DNA of 64,000 nucleotides from Candidatus Azophilus lithoversatilis (GTDB lineage Bacteria; Pseudomonadota; Gammaproteobacteria; Pseudomonadales; Azotimanducaceae): NCBI GenBank assembly GCA_028278675.1, contig JAQAJJ010000003.1, positions 125,042 to 189,041 of the forward strand, read 5' to 3'. Shown piece by piece: positions 17,075 to 26,024 of this stretch (position 1 is its first letter; each line of letters starts with the position of its first letter). The notes under the pieces were generated by a model. It saw only the letters and a program-made list of their open reading frames with translations, ran no database searches and was not told where the DNA came from. The position numbers and the translations under genes were made by a program.

Positions 17075-18295
17075 ATGAGCGACTTCTTCCAGAACGGCAT
17101 CATCACCACTCTGCACAACTTGGGCAATCGCAGCGCCGAGTCGTTGGAGGCGGAACTGTGCGGCTTCGCCGAGCAGCGGCCCATGAATCTGGTGCTGCCC
17201 TGTCTGTACTCGGAGCTTGAGCAGCCGGCCTTGGCCCGCATTGTCGGCGAGCTGGCCAAGGTCCCCTACCTGGCCGACATCATCATTGGCCTCGACCGCG
17301 CTGACGGGGCGCAGTACCGGCATGCGCTGTCCTACTTCTCGGCGCTGCCGCAGCGCCACCATGTGCTGTGGAACGACGGGCCGCGCCTGCAGGCCGTGCA
17401 GCGCAAGCTGTCCGATGAGGGCTTTGCGCCGCCGGAGCCGGGCAAGGGCGCCAATGTTTGGCGCTGCTTCGGCTACGTGCAAGCGCTCGGCACCGCCAAG
17501 GCGGTCGCCCTGCACGACTGCGACATCACCACCTACGATCGTTCGTTGTTGGCCCGGCTGATCTATCCAGTCGCCAACCCGGCCTTCGCCTACCAGTTGT
17601 GCAAGGGCTACTACGCCCGGGTCGCCGACGGCAAACTCAACGGCAGGGTGTGCCGCCTGCTCGTCTCGCCGTTGATCCGCACCATGAAGGAACTTTCCAA
17701 CGGGCATCACTACTTGGACTACTTGGATACCTTCCGCTATCCGCTCGCTGGCGAGTTCGCGGTGCAGTCCGATGTGCTGCACGGGCTGCGCATCCCCGCC
17801 GACTGGAGCTTGGAGATCGGCCTGCTCTCGGAGGTTTACCGCAACTACGCCACCAATCGCATCTGCCAGGTGGAGGTGGCGGACAGCTACGACCACAAGC
17901 ATCAGGACCTCTCGGCAGAAGATGCCAGCCGCGGCCTGTCGCGCATGAGCCTGGACATCTCCAAGGCGCTGTTCAAAAAGCTGGCCACCTACGGCATCGT
18001 CTTCGATTCGGGCACCGTTCGCACGGCCAAGGCCTGCTACTACCGCATCGCTCTGGACTTGATTGAGTCCTACGCCAGCGATGCGGCGATGAATGGCCTC
18101 GCCCTCGACCGCCACGCTGAGGAGCAGGCGGTGGAGCTGTTCGCCACCAACCTCCTCAAGGCGGGGGAGGCCTACCTTGAGGGCGGCGAGGAGATTCCCT
18201 TCATGCCCTCGTGGCATCGCGTCACGAGCGTCTATCGAGACGTCTATGACGACTTGCTCGCCGCGGTCGCCGCCGATGCGGCGGACTTATGCTGA
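17075..18295 (+). CDS. gpgS: Glucosyl-3-phosphoglycerate synthase (GT81-like)
   Basis: A 406-residue retaining glycosyltransferase of GT-A fold. Family-typical stretches are LVLPCLYSELEQPALARIV, the metal/UDP-sugar motif ALHDCDITTYDRSLL near residue 146, RYPLAGEFAVQSDVLHGLR near 222 and SLEIGLLSEVYRN, YDHKHQD. GpgS transfers glucose from a nucleotide sugar to 3-phosphoglycerate; the phosphatase encoded six bases upstream then yields glucosylglycerate, a compatible solute under salt or nitrogen stress. Mannosyl-3-phosphoglycerate synthase is the main alternative, but the PLAGEF and EIGLL segments favour GpgS. A MITE-like element inserted one base after the stop region (18299) may act as terminator. 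Confidence 0.82.
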   Translation: MSDFFQNGIITTLHNLGNRSAESLEAELCGFAEQRPMNLVLPCLYSELEQPALARIVGELAKVPYLADIIIGLDRADGAQYRHALSYFSALPQRHHVLWNDGPRLQAVQRKLSDEGFAPPEPGKGANVWRCFGYVQALGTAKAVALHDCDITTYDRSLLARLIYPVANPAFAYQLCKGYYARVADGKLNGRVCRLLVSPLIRTMKELSNGHHYLDYLDTFRYPLAGEFAVQSDVLHGLRIPADWSLEIGLLSEVYRNYATNRICQVEVADSYDHKHQDLSAEDASRGLSRMSLDISKALFKKLATYGIVFDSGTVRTAKACYYRIALDLIESYASDAAMNGLALDRHAEEQAVELFATNLLKAGEAYLEGGEEIPFMPSWHRVTSVYRDVYDDLLAAVAADAADLC

Positions 18296-18298
18296 CTA

Positions 18299-18459
18299 GG
18301 GCCTGTTAACACTACTTGGGTTAGCCTTGTTGCGCCCCAGGCCGCGCCACTCGGCGTTGCTCGTCGCTCATTTGACGCGGGCCACACCGCGCTCGCTCCG
18401 CCTTGCCCGGAGAAAAAACGGCTCCCGGCCGGGCCAACCCAAGTAGTGTTAACAGGCCC
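18299..18459. mobile_element. MITE-like element, copy 1
   Basis: 161 bp flanked by TA on both sides. The ends are ~28-bp inverted repeats with one mismatch, beginning GGGCCTGTTAACACTACTTG. No coding capacity. It starts three bases after the gpgS stop codon and ends 29 bases before the phosphorylase stop on the other strand. A second copy, inverted, is at 32350-32523; they share about 58 near-identical internal bases. TA duplication points to an IS630/Tc1 or IS5-type transposase acting in trans (inference). Confidence 0.85.
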
Positions 18460-18488
18460 TAATCGCAAGCGGCTACTAGATTGGCGTC

Positions 18489-20201
18489 TCAACATTCAAG
18501 CCACGCCACTTGGTAGGGATCCAGTTCAATGTCGCGTTCCACCGCCTTCCTCTCGCCGCTGAGCAGGTCCGTGTAGGTTCCGGGCGTCACGCCACTCCCA
18601 GCCAAAGGCACGGATTGGCGCTCGCCGACAACGGAGGCCGCCACCAGAATGCGCTGGCCACCGCCCTCCCGTTGCATAAGGAAAGCGGTTGGGGGGCTTG
18701 GCAGCACCGTCTGCGCCGCATCGGCGGATAAGGCTGGCTGCGTGTTGCGGCAGGCCAGGGCGCGTCGAAAGTGGTCGAGCGTTCGAGCCGGGATGGAAGC
18801 GGGGTCGGCCAGTTGCGCCTCTAAGTGGTCCAGTGACCAGCGGCCGCGGTTGACCGAGCGGGTACGGCCCGTTTGCTCGACCAAGTCGAGGTCGTTGGGT
18901 GTGGCCAGCAGGCTGTGGATGTAGAGTGCCGGCACGCCTTGAAAGCTCATCAGCAGGCTGTGCGCACCCAGATAGGCGGGCAGATTCCGCTCTTCGCCGC
19001 CGAAGGCCGAAAAAGGCGAGATGTTGATCTCGTAGGGGATCGGCGGCCGTCCGGAGCGTGTGCGCAAGGTGACGAAGCCGCCCTGCTCGCGCATGCGCTC
19101 CACGAGCCGGGCGATGCCGTCTTCCGGCACCAGCCCTTCGAGGGGGCGCAGGCCAATGCCGTCGTGGGAGGCGATGAAGTTCAGGTAGGCGCCACCGGGC
19201 GGTGGTGGCTGAAGGGCCTTGGCCCAGGCCGCGAGCGGCCCCGCGTCGCCGAAGACGTAGCTGTATAGCAGCAGCGGCGCCAAGCTGAATTGATAGACCA
19301 TGTGCGCCTCATCGCCGTCGCCGAAGTAGCTGACGTTTTCCCAGTGGGGCACATTGGTTTCGGTGACCAGCTTCACGTCAGCACCCGCGTAGACCAGCAG
19401 CAGGCGCAGCGCTTTGACCACCGCATGGCTTTCCGGCAGGTTCATGCAGCTTGTGCCCAGCCGCTTCCAAAGGAAGGCAATGGCGTCGAGGCGAATCAGC
19501 CGCGCACCCTGGGTGGCATAGAAGAACAGAATTTCCACGAATTCCCGCAGCACCTGCGGATTGGCGAAGTCGAGATCGATCTGATCGTCGCTGAAAGTGG
19601 TCCACACGTGGCGAATGCCGGCGTAGGTCGGCACCGCCGAGATCAACGGGGAGGTGCGCGGGCGAATGACCGCGGAGACATCCGACCTTTCGGGCAGTGT
19701 GATGAAGTAGTGTCGGCCCGGCTCGCGATCGCTGACGAAGTCCGTGAACCAGAGGTTCTCCCGTGAGCAATGGTTGATGACCAAGTCGAACATCGGATCG
19801 TAACGCTCCGCCAAGGCTCGCACGTCCTCCCAACTGCCGACCCGGTGGTCCACCCGCCGATAGTCGATGACCGCGAAGCCATCGTCCGACGAGGAGGGGA
19901 AGAACGGCAGCAGGTGCAAGCACCCAACGCTGTCGCCGACATGGCGGTCGAGGAATCGAACCAGAGTCCGCAACGGCGCTTCACCCTCCGCCGCGATGGT
20001 GTCCGCATAGGTGATCAGCATGCATTCGGGCCGCGGCTGCGCACTTTGATGCCTTGCCGCGCTCGGCGTCCACAGGTCCAAAGCCAATGCCAGCAGTTCG
20101 GCGGCTAGGCGCTCAGCCACCGCCCGTTCGTAGAGCCGTTCAAGCAGCGTGGCCAGCTGATTCCGGTACGCCTCCCGCTGTGGATGGTTTGATTCTTGCA
20201 T
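18489..20201 (-). CDS. GH13_18 sugar phosphorylase, probably glucosylglycerate phosphorylase
   Basis: A 570-residue alpha-amylase-fold enzyme of the sucrose-phosphorylase group. Catalytic residues are in place: nucleophile Asp239 in RLIRLDAIAFLW, acid/base Glu281 in VTETNVPHWENV and Asp347 in FIASHDGIG. The start MQESNHPQ has an AGGA site and gives a normal length. GH13_18 contains sucrose, sucrose-6-phosphate and glucosylglycerate phosphorylases. Location next to gpgP-gpgS favours the last: phosphorolysis of glucosylglycerate to glucose-1-phosphate and glycerate, allowing recycling when osmotic stress ends. Convergent with gpgS, separated by a MITE. No start-codon promoter was identified in the 213 bases shared with the divergent symporter pseudogene. 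Confidence 0.75.
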   Translation of the reverse strand: MQESNHPQREAYRNQLATLLERLYERAVAERLAAELLALALDLWTPSAARHQSAQPRPECMLITYADTIAAEGEAPLRTLVRFLDRHVGDSVGCLHLLPFFPSSSDDGFAVIDYRRVDHRVGSWEDVRALAERYDPMFDLVINHCSRENLWFTDFVSDREPGRHYFITLPERSDVSAVIRPRTSPLISAVPTYAGIRHVWTTFSDDQIDLDFANPQVLREFVEILFFYATQGARLIRLDAIAFLWKRLGTSCMNLPESHAVVKALRLLLVYAGADVKLVTETNVPHWENVSYFGDGDEAHMVYQFSLAPLLLYSYVFGDAGPLAAWAKALQPPPPGGAYLNFIASHDGIGLRPLEGLVPEDGIARLVERMREQGGFVTLRTRSGRPPIPYEINISPFSAFGGEERNLPAYLGAHSLLMSFQGVPALYIHSLLATPNDLDLVEQTGRTRSVNRGRWSLDHLEAQLADPASIPARTLDHFRRALACRNTQPALSADAAQTVLPSPPTAFLMQREGGGQRILVAASVVGERQSVPLAGSGVTPGTYTDLLSGERKAVERDIELDPYQVAWLEC

Positions 20202-20414
20202 TGTTTCCTGGGTAAGAGTTCCTGCGTGAAATGGCGCGGCTACCGGTTGCGGTGCTGCGCGACGGTGGCGCAAATGATAAGAACAGATGTTCATGAAACA
20301 AGTGCCCATTACTCCGGTGTGAGAATTTCAATCGCGCCAGATTTGGATCCTCCGCAAACCAGACGAGAGCAGGGCGCCTTCGCAACGGCGCTCATGCAAC
20401 GGGGAAAGTGAGCC

Positions 20415-21897
20415 GTGAGTTCAATTGACTGGCTGGTGGTCGCCACCTACCTGACGGGCATGTTGAGCTTGGCGGCCATGGTGGGACGGCGCCAGCGTTC
20501 GCGCCGGGACTACTATCTTGGCGGCAACCGCCTGCCGCCATGGAGCTTGGCCACCTCGACCATCGCCACCCAGTGCTCCACCAACAGCCTGCTCGGCGCG
20601 CCGGCATTCGTCGGCTTCGTGGCCGGCGGCGGCATGATCTGTGCCGCTGGCCATGCTGGCGTTGCTGTTTCTTCTGCCCCCACTGCGCCGGGCGGGCCAT
20701 GTCTCCGCCTACGCCTTCCTTGAGGACCGCTTGGGCCCCGGTGCCCGGCGGCTGGCAAGCGCCTGCTTCCAGATCTTCCGCGGCATCGCCACCGGCGTCA
20801 CCGTCTACGGCGTGGCCTTGGTGGTGACCTTACTGGTCGATGTCACCTATACCCAGGCCGTGCTGCTGCTGATGGGCATCACCATCCTCTATGACGTGCT
20901 TGGCGGCATGCGGGCGGTGGTGATCAGCGATGTCCTCCAGCTCGCCTTGATCGCCGGGGCGGTGGTCTTAAGCCTGTTCATGCTTGGCGACTCCGGCGCC
21001 GTCGTGGCGCCCGAACGCTTGAACGCCCTGCAGTTTTCCTGGGGTCTTCAGGACAGCGGCAACTATGGATTCTGGCCCATGCTTTTACGCCGCCTACTAC
21101 GGTTGCGACCAGAGCCAAGCGCAGCGGGTGTTGGCAGCCCGTTCCGAACGAGCTGCCAGCCAAGTGCTGCTGCTCAACGGCCTGCTGCGGTTTCCGCTGG
21201 TTGTGCTCTACTGCCTGCTTGGCTTGGCCTTGGCGGCCTATGCTGAGCACGAGCCGGCGTTCGTTGCCGGCCTGCCCGTCTCCAGCGACGGTCAGGCGAA
21301 CTACAATCTCGTCTTCCCCCACTACGTTCTATCGACCTTTCCGCCTGGCGCGGTGGGGCTGGTGATGGTCGGCATCTTCGCCGCCGCCATGTCCTCCATC
21401 GATTCAGCCTTGAATTCGCTGTCCGCCGCCACCGTCGTTGGCGGCTTTCGGAAGGCAAGCTGTTCCTGGCCTCCAAGCTGGCCACCTTGGGTTGGGGCGC
21501 GTTCGCCGTGGCCTTCAGCTACCAAGTCGAGCGCATCGCCCCCACCGTGCTGGAGGCGATCAACAAAATCGGCTCGATGGTCAATGGACCGCTGCTCGCC
21601 CTGTTCGCCATCGCCCTGCTGGCGCCCGGGATTGGCCAGCGCCACGCCATTCTCGGCTTCTTTGCCGGTGCGCTGTGCAACTTCATCCTCTGGATCGGCT
21701 TTCCGGGCGTCTCATGGCTGTGGTGGAACGTCTTCGGCTTTGCCGTGGGCTTTGCGGTGGCCTTCATCGCTCGACCCGTGCGGTTGGCGTGGCCGCCCGC
21801 ATTGCCGACCAAGGGACTGGCGCTGCCCCTGCTGGCCATGGCCATCCTGATTTTCGTGGTTTGCCTCGGATTCTCCTGGGTGGGATTCCGAGCCTAG
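20415..21897 (+). pseudogene. Sodium:solute symporter (SSS family), three frame breaks
   Basis: Four consecutive pieces of one SSS transporter are read in different frames: 20415-~20640 (YYLGGNRLPPWSLATSTIAT, ending at GGGMI), ~20641-21085 (PLAMLALLFLLPPLRRAGHV ... NYGFWPM), ~21085-21455 (FYAAYYGCDQSQAQRVLAAR ... AAAMSSIDSALNSLSAATV) and ~21455-21897 (KLFLASKLATLGWGAFAVAF to the stop). At each join a few expected residues are missing, so short deletions rather than single-base errors are likely. All other family landmarks remain, so inactivation looks recent, or the breaks are assembly errors. GTG 20415 has a GGGGAAAG site. Divergent from the phosphorylase, it may once have imported the osmolyte or its glucose moiety. 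Confidence 0.8.
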
Positions 21898-24380
21898 GGC
21901 ATTTCCACGGATTCAATCAGCCCCGGGCGCAGCAGGGGCGACTTGCGCTTGCGTTCGTACTTGCGGGCCGGCGTGTTGATGATCTTGGCGAGCTCCCCCG
22001 CCCGGCGGCCGGCTTCGATGCGCTCCTCGTTGACCTCGCCATAGAGTGTGGTGCGCTGGCGCGGCCAGCGGCCGGCGGCTTCGATCATGGCCACCATTTC
22101 CTGCGGCGAGGTCTCCTGCCCGTGGGTGGTGCCCGCGGCGCGGCTGATGCTCTCGTTCATCAGCGTGCCGCCGAGGTCGTTGCAGCCGGCGTTGAGGCAG
22201 GCGATGAGTCCCTTGTGGCCCATTTTCACCCAGCTGGCCTGGATGTTGGTGATGTGCGGGTGCAGGGCCAGGCGGGCGACGGCGTGCATCAGCACGGCTT
22301 CGCGGAAAGTGGGGCCTTTTCGAGCCCGGCCCTTGAGGTACATCGGCGCCTCCATGTGGACGAAGGGCAGGGGCACGAACTCGGTGAAGCCGCCGGTTCT
22401 GGCCTGCAGGTCGCGCACCCGGATCAGGTGCCGAGCCCAGTGCTGCGGCCCTTCCACATGGCCATACATGATGGTGGCCGTGGTTCTGAATCCAACGCCG
22501 TGGGCGGCCTCCATCACCTCAAGCCACTGACCGGTGTTGATCTTGTCCGGGCAGATGACGGCGCGGACCTCATCGTCGAGAATTTCCGCCGCCGTGCCCG
22601 GCAGGGTGCCGAGGCCTGCCGCTTTGAGCCGCTGCAAATAGGTGGGCAGGTCCAAGTTCAGGGTGGCGGCACCCTGCCAAACCTCCAGGGGTGAAAAGGC
22701 ATGGATGTGCATGTCCGGCACCGCCGCCTTCACCGCCTGCAGGATGCCGATGTAGGTCTCGCCGGTGTATTCGGGATGGATGCCGCCCTGCATGCACACT
22801 TCCGTGCCACCCCGGCTCCAGGCCTCCTCGGTGCGCCGCTGAATCTCCTCGTGGGAGAGGTCGTAGGGCCGGCCGCGCAGGTTTTCCGACAGCTTGCCCT
22901 TGGAGAAGGCGCAGAATTGGCATTTGAAGTAGCAGATGTTGGTGTAGTTGATGTTGCGGTTGACGACGAAGCTGACGGTGTCGCCGCTAACCTCAGCGCG
23001 CAGGCGGTCGGCGGCCTCGACCACGGCGGCGAAGTCGTCGCCCCGCGCCTGAAACAGCCGCACGATCTCCGTTTCCTCAAGCCCTTGGGCGAAGGCCGCC
23101 TTGTCCAGAATGGCAGCAAGCTCGGACGAAACTTGCACAGCAGATTTAGCCCCGGGCGCTTCGACAATGGCGGCGAGAACCGCTTCGGGCGGGTCTTGCT
23201 GCTCCCCGGGAGACCAGCCATCGGTGCGCGGAAAGCCGTCAGCGTCCACCAAGTCAAGCACGGCTTGGCGCACTTCCGGCGCCACCCAAGTTCCAACATC
23301 CTGCGCGTAAGCCGGATAGATGGTAAGGCGCTCATGCAACTGCTTGCCCGCCGCCGCGGTTTCCCGGGCCAGTTCGTCCAGGTGCGGCCAGGGCGCTTCG
23401 GGGTTCACGAAGTCCGGGGTCACGGGCGAGACGCCGCCCCAGTCGTTGATGCCCGCATCGACAATTTGCGGCAGCACGCCGGGGCTGAGGTTGGGCGGTG
23501 CTTGGATGCTCATGGCGGGGCCGAAAATCAGGCGCGCCATGGCGATGGTCCAGAGCAGCTCGTTCAGGTCCGGCTCCGGCGCCTGAGCCATCTTGGTTTC
23601 CGGCTTGGCGCGGAAGTTCTGGACGATGATCTCCTGAATGTGGCCGTGCCGTTCCTGCACGGCGCGTATGGCGAGCAGGGACTCGATGCGCTCCAAGCGC
23701 GTCTCGCCGATGCCAATCAGAATGCCGGTGGTGAAGGGGACTTTCGCCCGCCCGGCATCTTCCAAGGTTTGCAGCCGCACGGCAGGCACCTTGTCCGGCG
23801 AGCCGTAGTGCGGCATGCCCTTTTCCGAGAGCCGATCGGCCGCCGATTCGAGCATGATGCCCATTGACGGCGATACGGGGCGCAGGTGCGCCAACTCGTC
23901 CGGCGTCATGTTGCCGGGGTTCAAATGGGGCAGCAGCCCGGTTTCCCGATGCACGGCCTCGGCAGCGTGGCGCAGATAGTCCAAGGTGGAGTCGAAGCCG
24001 AGCGCGGCCAGCCCCTCGCGGGCGGCCTTGTAGCGCAGTTCCGGCTTCTCGCCCAAGGTGAACAAGGCTTCCGTGCAGCCCATCGCCGCACCGTGGCGAG
24101 CGGTATCGAGCACTTCGTCGATGGTCATGTAGGGCGCCTTCACCCGCCGCGGCACTTGGGCGAAAGTGCAGTAGTGGCAGACGTCCCGGCACAGATGGGT
24201 CAGGGGAATGAAGACCTTGCGCGAATAGGTTACGACGTTGCGAAAACCTTCGTCGCGCAGCGTTGCAGCGACTTCGGCGAGCGCTCGGGTGTCCTGCCAA
24301 GCGGCTAGCCGCAAGGCCTCGGCATCGGTCATCCGACCGCCTTGGCGGGCTTTTTCGAGGGCCGTTTCAGGCTTTGACAT
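21894..24380 (-). CDS. fbiC: FO synthase, fused CofG-CofH radical-SAM enzyme
   Basis: An 828-residue bifunctional FbiC. Two radical-SAM clusters are visible: CRDVCHYC (Cys64, 68, 71; CofG half) and CYFKCQFC (Cys483, 487, 490; CofH half). CofH-half landmarks follow: GGTEVCMQGGIHPEYTGETY, ATIMYGHVEGPQHWARHL and GCNDLGGTLMNESISRAAGT. The enzyme builds the deazaflavin FO from tyrosine and the flavin precursor 5-amino-6-ribitylaminouracil. Fused FbiC is the actinobacterial and proteobacterial arrangement; archaea and cyanobacteria use two proteins. ATG 24380 has an AAGGA site; a longer frame exists to 24452. It is the last gene of the F420 operon, 37 bases after cofC, and its stop overlaps the end of the symporter pseudogene. 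Confidence 0.95.
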   Translation of the reverse strand: MSKPETALEKARQGGRMTDAEALRLAAWQDTRALAEVAATLRDEGFRNVVTYSRKVFIPLTHLCRDVCHYCTFAQVPRRVKAPYMTIDEVLDTARHGAAMGCTEALFTLGEKPELRYKAAREGLAALGFDSTLDYLRHAAEAVHRETGLLPHLNPGNMTPDELAHLRPVSPSMGIMLESAADRLSEKGMPHYGSPDKVPAVRLQTLEDAGRAKVPFTTGILIGIGETRLERIESLLAIRAVQERHGHIQEIIVQNFRAKPETKMAQAPEPDLNELLWTIAMARLIFGPAMSIQAPPNLSPGVLPQIVDAGINDWGGVSPVTPDFVNPEAPWPHLDELARETAAAGKQLHERLTIYPAYAQDVGTWVAPEVRQAVLDLVDADGFPRTDGWSPGEQQDPPEAVLAAIVEAPGAKSAVQVSSELAAILDKAAFAQGLEETEIVRLFQARGDDFAAVVEAADRLRAEVSGDTVSFVVNRNINYTNICYFKCQFCAFSKGKLSENLRGRPYDLSHEEIQRRTEEAWSRGGTEVCMQGGIHPEYTGETYIGILQAVKAAVPDMHIHAFSPLEVWQGAATLNLDLPTYLQRLKAAGLGTLPGTAAEILDDEVRAVICPDKINTGQWLEVMEAAHGVGFRTTATIMYGHVEGPQHWARHLIRVRDLQARTGGFTEFVPLPFVHMEAPMYLKGRARKGPTFREAVLMHAVARLALHPHITNIQASWVKMGHKGLIACLNAGCNDLGGTLMNESISRAAGTTHGQETSPQEMVAMIEAAGRWPRQRTTLYGEVNEERIEAGRRAGELAKIINTPARKYERKRKSPLLRPGLIESVEMP

Positions 24381-24417
24381 GTCAAGTCCTTGGCGCGCGG
24401 CGTCCCGGTTGGACGCC

Positions 24418-25086
24418 CTATTGCTGTAACCCTTCATTATCACCAGCGGCAAGCCGTTCGGCTATACCCGATTTTCGCAGGTATGTGCCGGTCTGGCTGT
24501 TCGAGCCTTGGCGCAGCAACTGAGCGAGGTCAGCCGGCGTGTCGATGTCCAAGGCGAGGCCGGAAGCGTCCGCCACTTGAAGTCCAAAGCCCGCTTGCCT
24601 CGCGTGTTCGGCATGGGCGTTGAAGCTCTTGCCGTCAAAAACGAAGGGGATCGCGTCCGGCGGGGTGCAGATCATGCCGTTGGTGCCAATGCGCTCGGCG
24701 TCCGGCAGCAGCGTGACGCCTTGATGCGCAGCGATGATCCCATCGGTTTCGGCAGGATCGATCAGCGGGGCGTCGGCATGCACGATGAAGATGCTGCAGG
24801 CGCCGAGTTCCGCCACGGCGTGGTCCCGAGCTTCGTTCAGCGCTTCGGGCAGGTTGGCTTCGGCGCTTTCGGCGAACTGGCGCAGTCCAAAGGTCTCCGC
24901 CAAGGCATCCGCCTCCGGGGCGCGGGAAACGAGCAGAATGCCGCTCAACCGCTGGCAGCGGGACAAGGCCGAGAGCACGTCCCGGGCCATCGCCAGCATG
25001 AGCGCCTTCCGTTCCTGGGCGCTCAGCACACTGGCCAAGCGCTTCTTGGCTTGGTCGAAGCGCTTGATGGGCACGATGGCCCACAC
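24418..25086 (-). CDS. cofC: Phospholactate/phosphoenolpyruvate guanylyltransferase
   Basis: A 222-residue CofC (FbiD) with the nucleotidyltransferase N-terminus MWAIVPIKRFDQAKKRL (GTP-binding lysines), FIVHADAPLIDP near residue 99 (Asp of the metal site), and ERIGTNGMICTPPDAIPFVF with the conserved TNG/PP segment. It activates a three-carbon phospho-acid (2-phospholactate, phosphoenolpyruvate or 3-phosphoglycerate) with GTP to make the F420 side chain. Which acid is used cannot be read by eye. The start is GTG, overlapping the cofD stop by one base (TAGTG). Confidence 0.92.
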   Translation of the reverse strand: MWAIVPIKRFDQAKKRLASVLSAQERKALMLAMARDVLSALSRCQRLSGILLVSRAPEADALAETFGLRQFAESAEANLPEALNEARDHAVAELGACSIFIVHADAPLIDPAETDGIIAAHQGVTLLPDAERIGTNGMICTPPDAIPFVFDGKSFNAHAEHARQAGFGLQVADASGLALDIDTPADLAQLLRQGSNSQTGTYLRKSGIAERLAAGDNEGLQQ

Positions 25087-26024
25087 TAGACCGCTCCTTT
25101 GCGCAGCGCGTTCACGAATTCCAAGGTCTCCGCCGCCAACCGCTCCCGATCCGCCAGCGTCACCATCAGGGATTGCGCCACTCGGGTTGGCATGGCCAAG
25201 GTGCCATCCAAGGCGGCGTCGCGCTCATCAAGAATGAAGCCGTCGATGAGGCCGGCGTAGTGCGCGGCGACTTGAGCGGCGCTGGCGGGCACCCCGAGCT
25301 CGCCCATCATCTTGGCGGTCGGCCCCTTGATGGCCGCGCCGCCGACGATTGGCGAGACCGCCACCAAGGGGGCGCCGCTGGCCTGCAGGGCTGCCCTGAG
25401 TCCGGGCACCGCGAGTATGGGATCAACGGAGACGAAGGGATTGGAGGGGCAGATGATGACGCCTTCGCAGCCCTCGAGACAGGTGGCCAAATCCGGGCTC
25501 GGCGTCGCGGTTTCGGCGCCAGCGAACTCAAAACCGGTCACCGCGGGCTCACAGCGGTCGCGCACGAAGTAGTGCTGAAACGCCACGGGGCCGCTGGCGG
25601 TGTGCACCTGCGTGCGCACCGGGTCATCGCTCATGGGAATGATTCGCTGCCGAACGCCGAGACTGTCGGTGATGCGCCGGGTGGCTTGGGTCAGGGTGGC
25701 GCCCTGGGAGAGCATTTGGGTGCGTGTGACGTGCAGCGCCAGATCTCGGTCGCCGAGCCGGAACCAAGTCTCGCTGCCCAGTTCATCCAGGGCGGCCATG
25801 AATTGCCAACTCTCGTCGTGGCGTCCCCAACCGGCTTCCGGGTTGCTCAATCCCGCCAGCGTGTAGGTCAGCGTGTCCATGTCCGGCGAGATGTGCAAGC
25901 CGAAATGCTCGAAGTCGTCGCCGGTGTTGACGACGAAGGCGATCTTCTCCGCCGCCAAGACCCGGGCTAATCCCAACGCCAGCTTGGCGCCGCCGATTCC
26001 GCCGGTGAGCGCAACGTAAGCCAT
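25086..26024 (-). CDS. cofD: 2-phospho-L-lactate transferase
   Basis: A 312-residue CofD (FbiA) that joins FO to the GDP-activated side chain, giving F420-0 or its dehydro form. Family features: ALTGGIGGAKLALGL at the N-terminus (FO/GDP binding), VVNTGDDFEHFGLHISPDMD with metal-binding Asp at ~36-50, IICPSNPFVSVDPIL near 193 and VSPIVGGAAIKGPTAKMM near 223. ATG overlaps the cofE stop by one base (TAATG). No additional domains. Confidence 0.95.
   Translation of the reverse strand: MAYVALTGGIGGAKLALGLARVLAAEKIAFVVNTGDDFEHFGLHISPDMDTLTYTLAGLSNPEAGWGRHDESWQFMAALDELGSETWFRLGDRDLALHVTRTQMLSQGATLTQATRRITDSLGVRQRIIPMSDDPVRTQVHTASGPVAFQHYFVRDRCEPAVTGFEFAGAETATPSPDLATCLEGCEGVIICPSNPFVSVDPILAVPGLRAALQASGAPLVAVSPIVGGAAIKGPTAKMMGELGVPASAAQVAAHYAGLIDGFILDERDAALDGTLAMPTRVAQSLMVTLADRERLAAETLEFVNALRKGAV

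Noticed and set aside
16439-18217. 592-codon open frame on the minus strand
   Set aside because: Antisense shadow of gpgP and gpgS, which have clear family motifs; the frame has none.
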